Shown: positions 22,643-34,320 of the stretch, piece after piece
Numbering within the stretch: position 1 is the stretch's first letter
Layout: the number at the start of each line of letters is the position of its first letter
From: Marisa cornuarietis
Taxonomy: Eukaryota; Mollusca; Gastropoda; Architaenioglossa; Ampullariidae
Direction of reading: 5' to 3'
Assembly: GCA_004794655.1 (NCBI GenBank)
Contig: SMMW01000521.1
Coordinates: 1,456,001 to 1,520,000, forward strand
DNA length: 64,000 bases
The notes under the pieces: model-generated
What the model was told of the DNA's origin: nothing
Databases searched by the model: none
The model's input: the letters and a program-made list of their open reading frames with translations, nothing else
Made by a program: the position numbers and the translations under genes

Positions 22643-23600
22643 TGTCAGGAACACACGGGATGTGCAGACGGATCACATACAACACAAACTGACCTTACAG
22701 CGTTCCTCGCGTGTTCTTTTACACAACAAAGTACTAAGAACTGTACGTGGGTTCCTATATCTCTACAATTCAAAAATTCCAAATACTTTTCCCACTCTCA
22801 ACGAATTTCAAATAAATTCTACATCAACATATCTCGCAACTAATTAATGTCTACGTAAACCCTTCTAATAATATAAATATCTCCAGTCAATAATATAAAT
22901 ATCTCCAGTCAATCTATGACAACAAGCAAGCAGGAATATCCTTTCAACAACGTAGATGTATCTCAACATTCCAATCAATCGTCGCTAACCAGCTTCTCTC
23001 TCTATTAGTTTAATTTTCTTCCAATGTTCACCAACAGTTTCTCATAACGTAAATGACCAAATCACACTGTCAACGTCCGGTCAAAACACACGCACCCACA
23101 GATGTACACTTGCCTGTAATACTCCTTGAAACTATACACACCACTGCGAATCTCCAAAGCACACAACAATTACACCCAAAACAGAATCCTCCAGCAGACA
23201 CACAGCAACTGGCGAATTTTTCCAAACACACAGCAATACTCCAATAATCTGAATCCACCAGCAGATACGCAGCAACTGGGGAAACTCTCCAAACACATAG
23301 AATATTCCAAACGCAGACCCTTTTCTCCAAACTCACACACGCCGGTACATTCCACCCACACCATCTCTTTCTCCAGAAACTTCTCCCCCCTCGCAGACGA
23401 CACCCCACGTCATATCTCCTTTTACGTCACGCGTTGTCAACCATACACCAAAAGTACATCCAAGGGCTACTATTCCAGCTGCACAAAACAAACAAGGGGG
23501 CTAACTCCATTTCTGACATTCGCTTTTTCGCTTTCAAAATAATACACACTACTTATTACACACTCTCAACCAGTCAGGGCTATGTCCACGATCCCTGACA
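22643..23600. mobile_element. 958-bp solo-LTR-like element
   Basis: It begins TGTCAGG and ends CCTGACA, a 7-bp inverted terminal repeat with the TG...CA LTR signature. It is flanked by a 5-bp direct repeat CATAC (22638-22642, 23601-23605). Inside are a 23-bp tandem duplication (22872-22917) and degenerate repeats with CAGCAACTGG and TCCAAACACA (23150-23310). There is no gag or pol, so it is best read as a solo LTR. Confidence 0.65.
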
Positions 23601-24401
23601 CATACATATGTAAATAAGTAAAACTCACTAACATTTCAACCTGAAGACTATGCTTTAGAAAACCGTCGGTAAACAAAAGGTTGCTTGTCTCATCTGCCAA
23701 GATCAATGACAGAATGTTGTTTTTTTTTAATATAGACGTGGACAAGAATAAATATTAATTACAAAAAAGTTTGTAGGTGTTGCACGATAATGTTTGCATA
23801 CTAGATAATGTACAAATATAGGTTTATCCACGTTGATGTTCACATACAGACAGATAACGTGGGCAGCAATGAAAGTGGTGTTTGTGACAGTCGTTTACAC
23901 ATTTGAAAGATAAAGTTCCTTAGCCTCGTAAACACATTCAATCTTTTTGTTAATATATGAAAATATTATTATACTGAAGTCTTATGACGCAAGAGTTACC
24001 ACAAGACTAGAAAAGTCAAAACTATCTGGGGAATAACTCCCTCTTTGTTAGAATAGATAAGTGGTTTAGAGATCGTAATAAAAATGCCATGCTCGTGCGC
24101 ACACACACACACACATGCATACATATATTAAAAATATGCTACAGTATAATATTTGCATGCAAACACGGTAAATGAAGGAACAGAACTTTGTGATTTTGAT
24201 TACTAACTTTAAAAAATTACGTAAGCAAACCACTTAACATATTTGAAAATTCAGACACATACTAAAGCAAAGTACCTCTTCTCATTTTTTTTAAATATAG
24301 CGCTTTGTAATGAAACAACATAAATTAGACGCAGATAATATAGTGTCTGTATTTACAGCCAGAGTAAAACTGCTTGCTTTGATTCACTCTTTCTGATGAT
24401 T

Positions 24402-24517
24402 TTATTTAGAATTTCCGATGTGGATGGCAATGACTCGCAATGCATCCGCCTTGGAGACAGGAAAGAAGAGTCTGTGTGCCATGAGATGAAGCAAAACATA
24501 AACCAGAACAAGAAAGA
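24402..24517 (-). other. Conserved minus-strand TM-like peptide, copy B
   Basis: A minus frame reads LVLVYVLLHLMAHRLFF, then PVSKADALRVIAIHIGNSK. It is the same motif as in copies A and C-F. Confidence 0.4.
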
Positions 24518-25149
24518 AAGATTGAAATAAACATTTTATTTTTAAAGATATCGAAAACATCACGGGCCAGTTGCACAACACATTTCTAATTTTAAACGCT
24601 TTTAGGCCTTAAATCTATTTAGATAATCATCTTAAAGTGCACACCACAGTTTTAGAATTTTTAAAACTAAAACTACTTTAAGTAAGGTAGATAATAAATC
24701 ACTCATGGGTCCCTAAAAGCAGACGATGAGTGGCCACTGAGAATTTTCAGCCACAGGACCGAACCAAGGAACATCTGTACAGCAGTCAACTGCAATCGTC
24801 ACTTTGCAACGATTTCTCTCTCACTCTCTCTCTGTCTCACATACACTACTCAAAAACACTATGTCCATTGCATGCAAACACAGTAAGTAAAAAACTCAGA
24901 ACCTTGTGATTCATATGTCTAAACTGGAAAAAAATGGAAAACTTGACAAATGCATTTTGGTTGTTTTTTTTTAAACTTTAGACACATATTGAGAAAAATT
25001 CATTTATAGAAATCCTCCAAACATTTTGAAATAAAGAACTTTTCATGAAGCGACTTAGATCAGACGGTGATGATGGGTTGTGTGTATTAAGAATTGACAG
25101 AGTAAATATGCTTGCTTCAGTTTACTGTAAGCACAGCTTCCTGATGATT

Positions 25150-25330
25150 TCATCGAAGTGGTTGGGCGAGACTCGCAGTGTATCCGGCTTGGAGGCGCTG
25201 AGCAGTTTGTGTGCCATGAGATAAAGGCAAAACCCCATAAACAAGACCAGAAAACGACAGATTGATATTGAGATTGTAGTCAAGTTTCAATAATCGTGAA
25301 AACGTCCAAGAGTTCTTTAAAGTTAATATT
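25150..25330 (-). other. Conserved minus-strand TM-like peptide, copy C
   Basis: After one extra base near 25229 is allowed for, the minus frame reads LYLMAHKLLSASKPDTLRVS, then PNHFDEIIRKLCLQ and a stop. It is very close to copy D. The extra C breaks this copy. Confidence 0.4.
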
Positions 25331-26138
25331 TCTTTGTTATTTTGTTTTAAATTGTAGAATGAAAACGAAATAATGTGAAAGAATCTCCGTGGAGAAACAT
25401 AAAAATACACAGTTCAGTGCATAATGCACAGTTTATCATATAATGCACAGTTTAATTCACTCGTTTTTGTTGTCCGTCAGAATATGTCCTTATCATCAAT
25501 AAAATGTTTTTGAACTAACACTTTTACAGAAAATTGACCTCCACCAAAGCAACAGCATGAAGGTTAGAATAGAATCAAAATAAACTACTACCCACACCTC
25601 GCCCACCCCAAGTTTTTATGTCCCTACCCAGTGGGAACGGAAAGTGGACACATTTATAGGAATCAGCTGTCTGTCTGTCAGACAGTATATCTCGAGGTCG
25701 CATGAGTTCATTGAAGCTCACATACTCACATGTTCCAGTCAACCGCCTTCATAAAGCAGTTTGAGAGCACAAAGGAGTTCGGCGTGAGATGTGGAGCCTG
25801 ACTCACTGTACTCCACTGCACGGGGTCGCCATGCCACACCGTAGGCGTGCTAATCCGCCAAACGAGAAAGTCCGCCCATTTCTCTTATCACACGACCAGA
25901 CTGTTAACTATACACAAATCAGACAGAAAACTCTTGGCACAAAGAGCTAGAATGACAATGTATATACGGTGTCACATACTTGTGTTGTTATGACAAAAAT
26001 CTCGCTTATAACGGACGTTTATGAATACATAATTCTGTTTTTCCCATTAATTGGGAGCATTTACATAAAGGCTGGTGATTTTCATAATGCAAATACTTCA
26101 TTTTATGTGGTAACATCTTAGTGATTTGTGCTAACAGA

Positions 26139-29100
26139 ATGATTCCTGGGAGAGCGATACTTGTTCTTATTTTGTTTGCTCCATTGGGTGAGTTGGAAGT
26201 TTACAGAATCTCTCAGGAATTTTTTATTTATTTTGTATGTTCAATGTCTTGTTGAGAAATAAAATCTTTACAATAAAATAACATGACGTGCACCAACAAA
26301 TTCATCCACCTAATCACTAGTTATTGGTCGCTGACAATGTACAATGTCTTTATGTCATCTTTATAACTGTGACTTTTAGGAATAATAAGTTTTTAGTTAA
26401 ATGTTAGCCTGATCTTGGTTTTATTGTGATAACATTACAGCTGCAGTCAAAGAACTGATTTTTTTTTTTGGACAGAGCTAATACAAGTTTTTTGTTTTGC
26501 CAAATGCGCCTTTGCTGCAGTTGTTACGACAATACTAAATGTTAAGCAGTCATTTTAAACATCAGGTATTGTTGTTGCATCTGTAAATAAAAACCAATCC
26601 TTATTTGTGACATTTCAAAGCAACATAGAGAGAGGTTTTAACAAATGGCTGCAATTTTACATTTACAAATAATTTGTGAAGTTTTGTTCAAAAAGTGTAT
26701 CATTTTCATTTCAATATCGAGGGAAAAAATAAATTTAAACTTTAAGTTTTGCCTCAGCCTTTAAAATCAGTCTTAATAAATAGTATTTAACTCTTATTTT
26801 TAGATTTTAATTTGAAATAAATTACTTTTTAAAGGTATGTCACTGCAATGCTCGAATAAGACTGATACAAGAGAATGGTCTCTGTCCGGGACTTGTTGGG
26901 ACGAATCTTTACCATCACCTAACAAGTGTCAATGGGATGTGGTTCACAACACGGTAAGAGGCACGCACGCACGCACGCAGAGCGGCCGAGAGCCAGCACG
27001 GGTCTTGGGCATAAGACCTCTCCTGGCCCCTTGTGATTATAATTGTAATTATTTTCCCAGTATATAATATTATGCTCACAATTTGATTGTCAATACCTAC
27101 ATTTCATTCAGTAAGGTAATATAGACTGCAAACATTAGGACAAGTGCACTAGGATCGACATCACTGCTTCAACATAGAGTTGTTTACATGTGAGTGGTTA
27201 GTAACTGAGGAAAACTGACGTTAAAGGATCCGACTTGAACACTTCTCCATAGAAAGAAATCCTAGAATGAGAAATGTTGTCAACCTTTCTTTCAAAGAAA
27301 AATATCCACTGATTAAGGCGGGCAGGGTCCAGGTACAGCCTTTCCCCTCTTTTGCTTCAACTCACGTCACCACACACACACACGCACGCACACACACATA
27401 GGGTGCCCAATAGTGTAGTGGTTAAAACTTGCTAGTCACCACTGAAGTGAGAGGCTCTGTGTTCAGATCTTGTTTAGGACACTCTCTATATATGACACCT
27501 GTTTGCAGAGCTGGCTCTAGGATTTTTTTCTCTTGGTGTTCCGCTCCCCCACCCCCTGCAATTTTTCTTCCGTCCCCTCTAGCAGATTAAAGGACACAGA
27601 ACTTCTCAAGCTGGAAACATTCTTGTAACCAATCAACCAACCACACCAGACAAGCCAGCTGACTAACCAACGGACCAACCAGGCAGCCAACCACAGTCAA
27701 ATACAAATACACATAAAGTCATAATAAATAATTAATATAATAATAATTATTATTGTTATTATTTGCGCTATGTCTTAGCTGCAACTTACACATCGCACCC
27801 AACACTAAAAAACATTCACATATGCACACACTCGACACTTTCAATTATTATTTAAAATATTCTATAAACGGAATATGTTGTTATGGAGAAATTAATCGAT
27901 TAACTGTCGTGCAATTGAAAAAGGACCCAGAAAGTCACGTGGATAGGGCGAGAGGTAGGTTATCTCGACCTACGGAAACCCCTACGAGCACTAATTAGTA
28001 GCAAAACAAACTAGTAGTCGTCTCGGCAATGTGTGGCTATAAGAGATTAGGAAATTAATTTAGAAATGGAAACCTTATTTTCTAATACTTTAAACCTTCA
28101 TGGAACATTTGTGTTTTAGTTTTCTTTTTTTCTACAGCGTGGTAGTCGTGTAGAGTCTCCTATATCGTCACCCTTGTCTGATCAGTATTTCTACTGTTCT
28201 GGAAAATTTGGGCTCCCATTGTCAGACGGAGAGTACAGCTACCGTATCTCACTTCCTAAAGACAAATGGCAAGAGGCTTTCAAATTACGAATAGGTTTAG
28301 TTATGCTAGAAGTAGCGCATCTATGTTAGAGTCATTATTATTTTGATCCTGAAACTTCAGCTGAACTTTACAATGTATGTGTAGTAGCAAAGGTATGTAT
28401 TCCTCCCTTGAAGATTTTATGGTACTTTTGCTTGACAGTAAATTGTTGATTTATATAACGCAATCGTATACATTACTAATGTGTAATAGCTCTGTGACAA
28501 TATTACAGCGAATAATCTGCTAAAAGGGTTGTTATTGCAGTAATCCAAGTGTTAAAGGACACAGTATTTTTGTTCTTTGCTATCTTCCAAGTCCCGCGTT
28601 GCCGGTCCGTACGTGCAACGGCTAACGCATGTCACCAATGCAGTGAGGGTTTGCTGTCCTGGGTTCAACTCTCGTCTCGGGCATTTGTTTACATGGCTGG
28701 CTGCCTTGCCTTAGTTGCTGGCTAACCAGTTCCCCCTCCCCTCAAGTTCACTGAAATAAAAAAAAAATTCTGTTACCTCATTTTCAAGACTCCAACGAGG
28801 TTTCGTTAGTTCTACAGTACTTTACTTGGAAAGACTAATTTTAATACGAACCTGACATTAATAGTCTCTTTAAAATCACCTTCAAGCAAAGCTGTTGGCC
28901 ATGGGAATATACGATGTCTGTCTGAAAAAATAATTGGACTAGTGTCACAATGAGCTTATTTCAATTCCAAAACAACAAACTACATGGTTTCCCTTTTAAA
29001 GTAATCCCCCTCGACTCTAATGCACTATTTCATCCTTCTCTGTCATTCTTCTATGCACGGCTGGAAGATTCTTATGGGATGACTCTCAGCTCCATCATTA

Positions 29101-30903
29101 AGGGTCACCTGATGACCTCTTTTAAAAAAGAGTCCAATTGATGATGCTCTTGAGCTTGGGGAAAAACATCAGTCACATGGAGCATGAGCAGGCGAATAGG
29201 GAGGTTGCTTCTGTACAGCGATGTTTTTATCGGCCACGAGAATGCTGAATGCTCAGGGTATTGTTAGAAGGTGCGTTGTTGTCATGATGGTGAAGTTAAA
29301 AACTAGAAGCAAATCTTTTATGGAAACTTTAGCTTAATCTATTTCGTATTTTGTAATAGATTGCATTTTCCGCACAGATATGCATGCTTCTGACATTCTC
29401 TGCTGTAGACGATCCAGGGGAGCCAACCGTGAAGAATTGTGAAAATGAAGTGCTTGAAGGGGGCAACGTCACGTGCACATGTTCAACACAACATAAAGGC
29501 CGCCCTCCGCCAGTTATTTCATGGGCAGAGCAGACATCTCCCACTCTACACCTGTACAAAGTCAGTCGTGATCACAGTAAGACATACAGGTGTGAGATGA
29601 TGTGGGGGAACCGAACAAAAACAGTCTCCTACAATCTCTTCGTACGAACTGACTTACCTGTCTCCCACCGTGTTACAACAACCAGAGAGCCATTTACCTT
29701 TTCTCTTCGAAGAGAACCAACTACCTTTACCCTTCAGATATTCACTGGTGAGTCTGTCTTTCTCAGGCACATGAAAGCTCATCCTTTATAAAGTTATCTT
29801 AATGAAGTAAAACTAACAGGTGGTAGCAAAACGTATCCCCCTTAACCTTTTTGCAGCTTCGTGCTGTATATGTCAGTTACTTTACGAGTATATTTCAAAA
29901 CTAAATACGAAAACAAGCAACATCTTAGAATCTTCGTTGATTACAAATCAACTTTATCCAATTCAAAACTGTCAAATGTAAAAAAAAATCGTCTTTGAAA
30001 ACGACAAATTGTACAGATTTTTTCTAACAAAAAAAGTTTGCAAACTGTGAGCCTACATGAAATATACTTTTATAAGACTTTAGCAGTAAAATATTAGCGT
30101 AGCTGATAAGTTGTTTCAATTGTTATCATTTGTTCTTTTCAAACAGGCGTCGATGATGTCGAGAATAAGGAGAATAATAATACCCCATCAGTATCAATCC
30201 GTATCATAGGAGCTGCTGCGGCTGCTGTGTTGGTTATCAATATAGCCACCGCAGTCATCGTGATTGTTATCATTCGTAGGAAAAGCAAGTATTTTTCTCT
30301 AGTCTGATAAAATAACTAATGTGCGACTTTTTAAATTGATGGATTAAAACTGTGCAAGAGGTTTTTAGTAAACTACCAATACGTATGGTGCTGCTGCTGG
30401 AGGCGGCTGATGGATGATGATGGAGGCTACAGTCACCTTCAATCCACCACAACCATCATATCCCACAATCATCTACCCTTTCAGTCCACTACTTTCTTGG
30501 AATTTCACATCTCACTACGTTTTACAATTAGAAAACCCACTTGTAGTCTTTTGTTTGTTTTTTTTCTGTGCGAAAATTTCCACACAAAATATTTGTTTAT
30601 TATTTTAACAAACTTTATCTCTTTTATTTTTATTTCTTCCTTTTTTATTTAATGTTATTTTTATTTTTTGAATAACTTATTATTTGAACTTTTTTTTATT
30701 TTTAACTTTTTGTGTATGATGAACAACAGGAGGAAGAGAAAGGAAGCAGAGAGCTAGTAGCAACGAGCAAGGTATGACTTTAAAAGTATTTTTATTTCCT
30801 TTACGTTTTACATAAAGTTTCATCAATTCATATTTTAATACATAAATCTTTACTTTCTATTCTTTTTCCTTATTGTGTACCACTTTTCTACTGTTTATGC
30901 ATT

Positions 30904-30934
<31 letters not shown>

Positions 30935-32166
30935 TTAAATCCTGTTTATCTTTTCTAGATGTATATTCGGACTCGAATCTGTGATTTAAAGATGTGATAT
31001 TTATAAATCTGTTCCCAAGAATTCTGTCTCAGTGTACTACTACAAATTCTGGTCATGGTGCGAGTCTTGTTACACTCCAACGTTTAGAGGGTCGGGTGTG
31101 GGTACTGTTAGCTTTACATTGTTAATAGGTCGAGTGCACTGTTAACAGGTAGAGTACAGTGTCTGAGACTGAAATGATAGTTCAGTCAAAACTAGAGTCT
31201 AGAGCTGAGATGAATGAAAGATGGTAGTTCAATACAACTTGAAAGGGGTAGGTAATGTGTAAATGTTGTGTCCACTTTTATGATAATAGTACGGGGAGAG
31301 TTTTAGTCGCGAAACCTAGGACAACGCGCTGCAGTCATCGGAAAAGTTGTTTTGTTTTGTTTTGTACGAGGGTCCAGCGCGATGTTTGGATGTCGATTTA
31401 ATAAACTGCGCGAACATTTGTAATACAACAGCTGGTGCTAACTGCCCTCGGATCAAAAGGGATCGTGTGTAGTTAACAAGGGTTAGTACATCAGTCGTCC
31501 GGAGATTTTTTTTCTAACTGCCATGAAGATCCATGCTGCACCGTAGGGAGGATGGAAAGGATTGGCCACGCGGTTTCCTCCCTTGAGGTCTACTGGCGGC
31601 GCACTTCTGATGGAAGTAATTGGGTAGCTTCAAACTGCAGCGTGGCAGAGGGTGTTGACTGGTCTCCACAGTCTACACAAGATGCTGGATTGAATCCGTT
31701 GATGTCTGTTCTGTGAGCGTCAGAAGGTGGGGCGCAACACAGACTGTGTTGGTGATTGAAAAGGTAAATACTATCACTGTTGTTCTGACTGGGAGTTTTT
31801 GTAATCACTATGCAAGTATAATTGGTGCACTTGTGAATTTGTGATTATGTAAGACACAAAAAAGCTAAACTTCTAGAAAAGTAAGAAATATGCATAGCTA
31901 CACGAGGCTAATGAATAGGTTAAGCACAACGAGGACACGTAAATACGTGTTCTTATTAAATGAATGTGTTAAAATGTTTACAAATCACCTGTCACTCATC
32001 ACTGTAAGCTTTCAGGAAATTTTCTGCCTTAGTTCTTGATTAAAAAATAAATTACTTTGAAAGGTATGTCTCTAGAGTGCTACTATACAACGAATACAAC
32101 AAGCGGTCTGCTTGGACAAGTCTGTAAAATCACCGGAGAAGTGTCATTTGGATGTTGACATGGTAA

Positions 32167-32229
<63 letters not shown>

Positions 32230-33512
32230 GTGATTTAGACACAATTTTCATGAATTCAGTGAGAAGCCAAGGGATCAGATCTCGTTTCGAAAGACTTTTA
32301 TATGTGACACCTATTCACAGAGCCGACCGTCAGGTTTTTTGCCAAGTACTCTGGACTCCTTTCCCACCATTATCCCTTTCCCTCATTAGCAAAATCACCT
32401 CGTTTGAAGCGCTATCCCTATAAACAACCACTTACACGCTCCCTCCCCCCCACACACACACCCACGCACGCGCGCGTGGATGTGTATACATATATATTCA
32501 CTTACAGTCAATACTTGATAAAGTAAATGCTAACTGAAGCAATGAAAACTCTCAAGCAAACATTTGAGAAAAGGATAATATTCATAATGCTTACAATAGA
32601 AATTATTACTTGATTTATTGCACTATTTTAGCTATGTGGAACTCATCACAGAACACACAAATATACACTTACATATTATCGTAGTCATCTGTAAATTATG
32701 TTTTATTAAAAACGTATAAATCAAATGTTTGGTTATTGAAAAAAATTAAGGTTTAAATGATAGTTAAATAATTCTCATGAAAAAACGATCTGAATAGCTA
32801 AAGCGTTCGGCAAGTCACGTGGAGTGGGGTAGGGGGGATATTACGGAAAAGAAACTACTGTGAGCATTAAAGTGGCAGTTGTAAGAGAATGGGAAGTTAA
32901 TTAACATGAACATTCTACTTGAAACAAAATTTTGTTTTTATCTTCATGGATTACAGGAAATAATTGTAATTAAGTTTTTAGTTATATTCGAATTTAGTTA
33001 TAATGTACGAAGAAGAAATATTTACATATCTCTTTGCAGGAATTCTTACGCAAAGCACTCGATCAAATTCTGGGCACAGTAAGCAGAAACTCTTTAAAAT
33101 CAACAGTAGGAAAGGATCCAAGATGACATTCAAAAATTATGCGGAAGTGACGGACTCAGGAATGCTCGAAATAGAATCAACAGAGCCTGTCCTCGATGCC
33201 AATGCAGAGACCAACGAAAAGAGACAAACTGCTGAGCCTGCTCTGTATGGCAACGTGGAGACAAGCGAGGGGAGAGAAACAACACAGGTCGACCTGTATG
33301 ATGTTGAGAGAATTAATGAGAGACAACTGGTAAAGCCTGAGTTTTATGTTTTGGTAGATGAGCAACACTTGAAGGGAGATAACTTCTCATCTCATGGTGA
33401 GAAGCAATTCACCAGCGAGGGAGACGTCTACGCTGTCGTCAACAAAAACGAGCGAACACTGACGGTCGTACTTTGCCTGCTCCAGTCGAAGAAATGTACG
33501 CCCAGGTGGTGA
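26139..33512 (+). CDS. Unit 4: membrane Ig-like receptor with tyrosine-motif tail
   Basis: Exons: 26139-26187, 26835-26953, 28138-28294, 29409-29747, 30147-30284, 30730-30771, 33040-33512; total 1317 nt, 438 aa. Signal peptide MIPGRAILVLILFAPLG; D1 (LQCSNKTDTREWSLSGTC; FYCSGKFGLPLSDGEYSYR); D2 (CENEVLEGGNVTCTCS, PPPVISW, TYRCEMMWGNRT); Thr-rich stalk (TTTREPFTFSLRREPTTF). The TM exon reads IGAAAAAVLVINIATAVIVI then VIIRRK, a type I helix with a basic stop-transfer. The tail has NYAEV, LYGNV, LYDVE, FYVLV and VYAVV. Oddities: the exon 3 donor is GTTTAG (GTGAGT in unit 5); the exon 5 donor is GC; a frameshift near 33460 replaces the terminal MYAQV seen in unit 6. AATAAA is at 33696-33701. A signalling receptor is inferred; the ligand is unknown. 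Confidence 0.75.
27405..27560 (+). mobile_element. tRNA-derived SINE in intron 2 of unit 4
   Basis: TAGTGTAGTGGTTAAAAC and TGTGTTCAGATCTTG mark tRNA-like A and B boxes. The orthologous copy in unit 5 lies at about 41139, so it predates the duplication of units 4 and 5. Confidence 0.55.
28605..28735 (+). mobile_element. tRNA-derived SINE in intron 3 of unit 4
   Basis: Contains GTGCAACGGCTAACGC and TGGGTTCAACTCTCG, then GGCTGGCTGCCTTGCC. Same family as the copy near 13178; the unit 5 counterpart is near 42330. Confidence 0.55.
28908..29290 (-). mobile_element. Mariner-like relic in intron 3 of unit 4
   Basis: The end reads cgatgtctgtctgaaaaaat. The minus strand shows MFFPKLKSI and, after stops, CIRVEGDYFKRETM, matching the mariner F-P-K-L-K and C-terminal motifs. 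In unit 5 the same site (42658-42712) keeps only the end, so most of the element was deleted there. Confidence 0.6.
30907..30934. repeat. (CAAT)n in intron 6 of unit 4
   Basis: Seven copies of CAAT just before the exon 7 acceptor. A longer (CAAT)n lies before the homologous relic at 37.9 kb. Confidence 0.9.
30959..30984 (+). other. Alternative exon 7 of unit 4, short-tail ending
   Basis: It follows the acceptor ttttctag. In the phase left by exon 6 it reads DVYSDSNL and a stop. A paralogous exon at 37943 keeps DVYSDSNMFL, while units 5 and 6 have stops here, so exon 7 must be skipped in them. If used in unit 4 it would give a short tail lacking the YxxV array. Confidence 0.4.
31289..31857. 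repeat. Repeat A, copy 2, inside the last intron of unit 4
   Basis: Closely similar to 14945-15535, including the SCVDCGDQ minus-strand peptide. It marks the left part of a duplicated block nested between exons 7 and 8 of unit 4. Confidence 0.6.
32064..32162 (+). pseudogene. Nested pseudo-exon 2
   Basis: It is homologous to exon 2 of unit 3 (MSLECYYTTNTTSG...), with the same acceptor and GTAAGA donor and the same (CA)n run after it. It is 99 nt instead of 113: the TEWCLSAV-coding part is lost with a frameshift, and a TGA follows. Flanking sequence (31866-32960) matches 17990-19110. It is a displaced fragment of a unit 2/3-type gene within unit 4. Confidence 0.65.
32167..32227. repeat. (CA)n microsatellite after nested pseudo-exon 2
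   Basis: About 29 CA copies, directly after the donor-like GTAAG. Confidence 0.95.
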
Positions 33513-34315
33513 AATTAACTTATTAGTGGTTTGCAAATTTTTAAATAGTAGTTCAGCATTAGCAGCTGAATACATTAATATATCCTTACATTTGACACTG
33601 TATAATGTATATATATATATAAATAACGCAGTTTAATTATATTAAAACATATAGTAATTTTTGAGTAACTTCTCCTTCAGAAATACGAAAATGAAAATAA
33701 AACAAATACACATGAATAATTCTAAAACATATTTGACATCTTGCAAACAATTTTATTTAAACTATTAACTTAAAAAAAATTTAGCTCCCAACAAATTTGC
33801 CCATTCTATTACTTACAATAATTCAATGAATATGTTTCCTCTGCTGTGTGTTCTGTCTTAATGTGACATGCTAATTTTTAGAGATAGCTGATGAATGAGC
33901 AAGTAAAGACTAATAATTTCTCTCAAATTAGTGCTGAATAGCAAACTATTTAAATAGTATATAAATTCCAGACATTAATAGTTTATACAAATATACAAAA
34001 TCTCTTGCATTTTTATGCATAAAGGTGTTGCATAACGTTGATTTTAAATAGAACTGTGCGTTTTCAAAGCAAATGATAAAAAAACGGAAAAATTCAGGAC
34101 GAAAAATACTTTCTAAACATCCAAACATAGTTACGACGACGTAAGTTACAGCGATATAGTACATGAGAGCAGTTAAGTATATGTATGTACAATATGCATG
34201 TGTGCGAGCTGTCTATTCTGGGTGACGGACACTTGAGACTTTAATTGCTAGTTTCCTAATTTGGGTGGTCGTGTTCTACGACAAGTTCATCAGTGAACCA
34301 GGAACATCCTGTATA
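33513..34315. other. Unit 4 3' UTR and flank
   Basis: Contains AATAAA at 33696-33701 and a (TA)n run at 33608-33622. From about 33840 on, it is homologous to the 3' flank of unit 6 (about 54240-54800) and to 63690-64000, so the duplicated block extends past the genes. Confidence 0.5.
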
Positions 34316-34320
34316 CGGGA

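Larger units (their letters stand above)
23606..26138. other. Flank upstream of unit 4, with a local duplication
   Basis: About 480 bp at 24080-24560 is repeated at about 24830-25290. Each repeat has a CA or CT microsatellite at its left and a copy of the minus-strand TM-like peptide at its right. The last 150 bp form the unit 4 promoter region, closely matching that of unit 5. Confidence 0.5.

Noticed and set aside
23070..23403. Cys-rich minus-strand frames within the 22643-23600 element
   Set aside because: They derive from the internal tandem repeat and lack any known fold signature.
23053..23408. Repeat array around 23150-23310 as a CRISPR-like or coding repeat
   Set aside because: Degenerate repeats inside a eukaryotic LTR-like element; no regular spacers.
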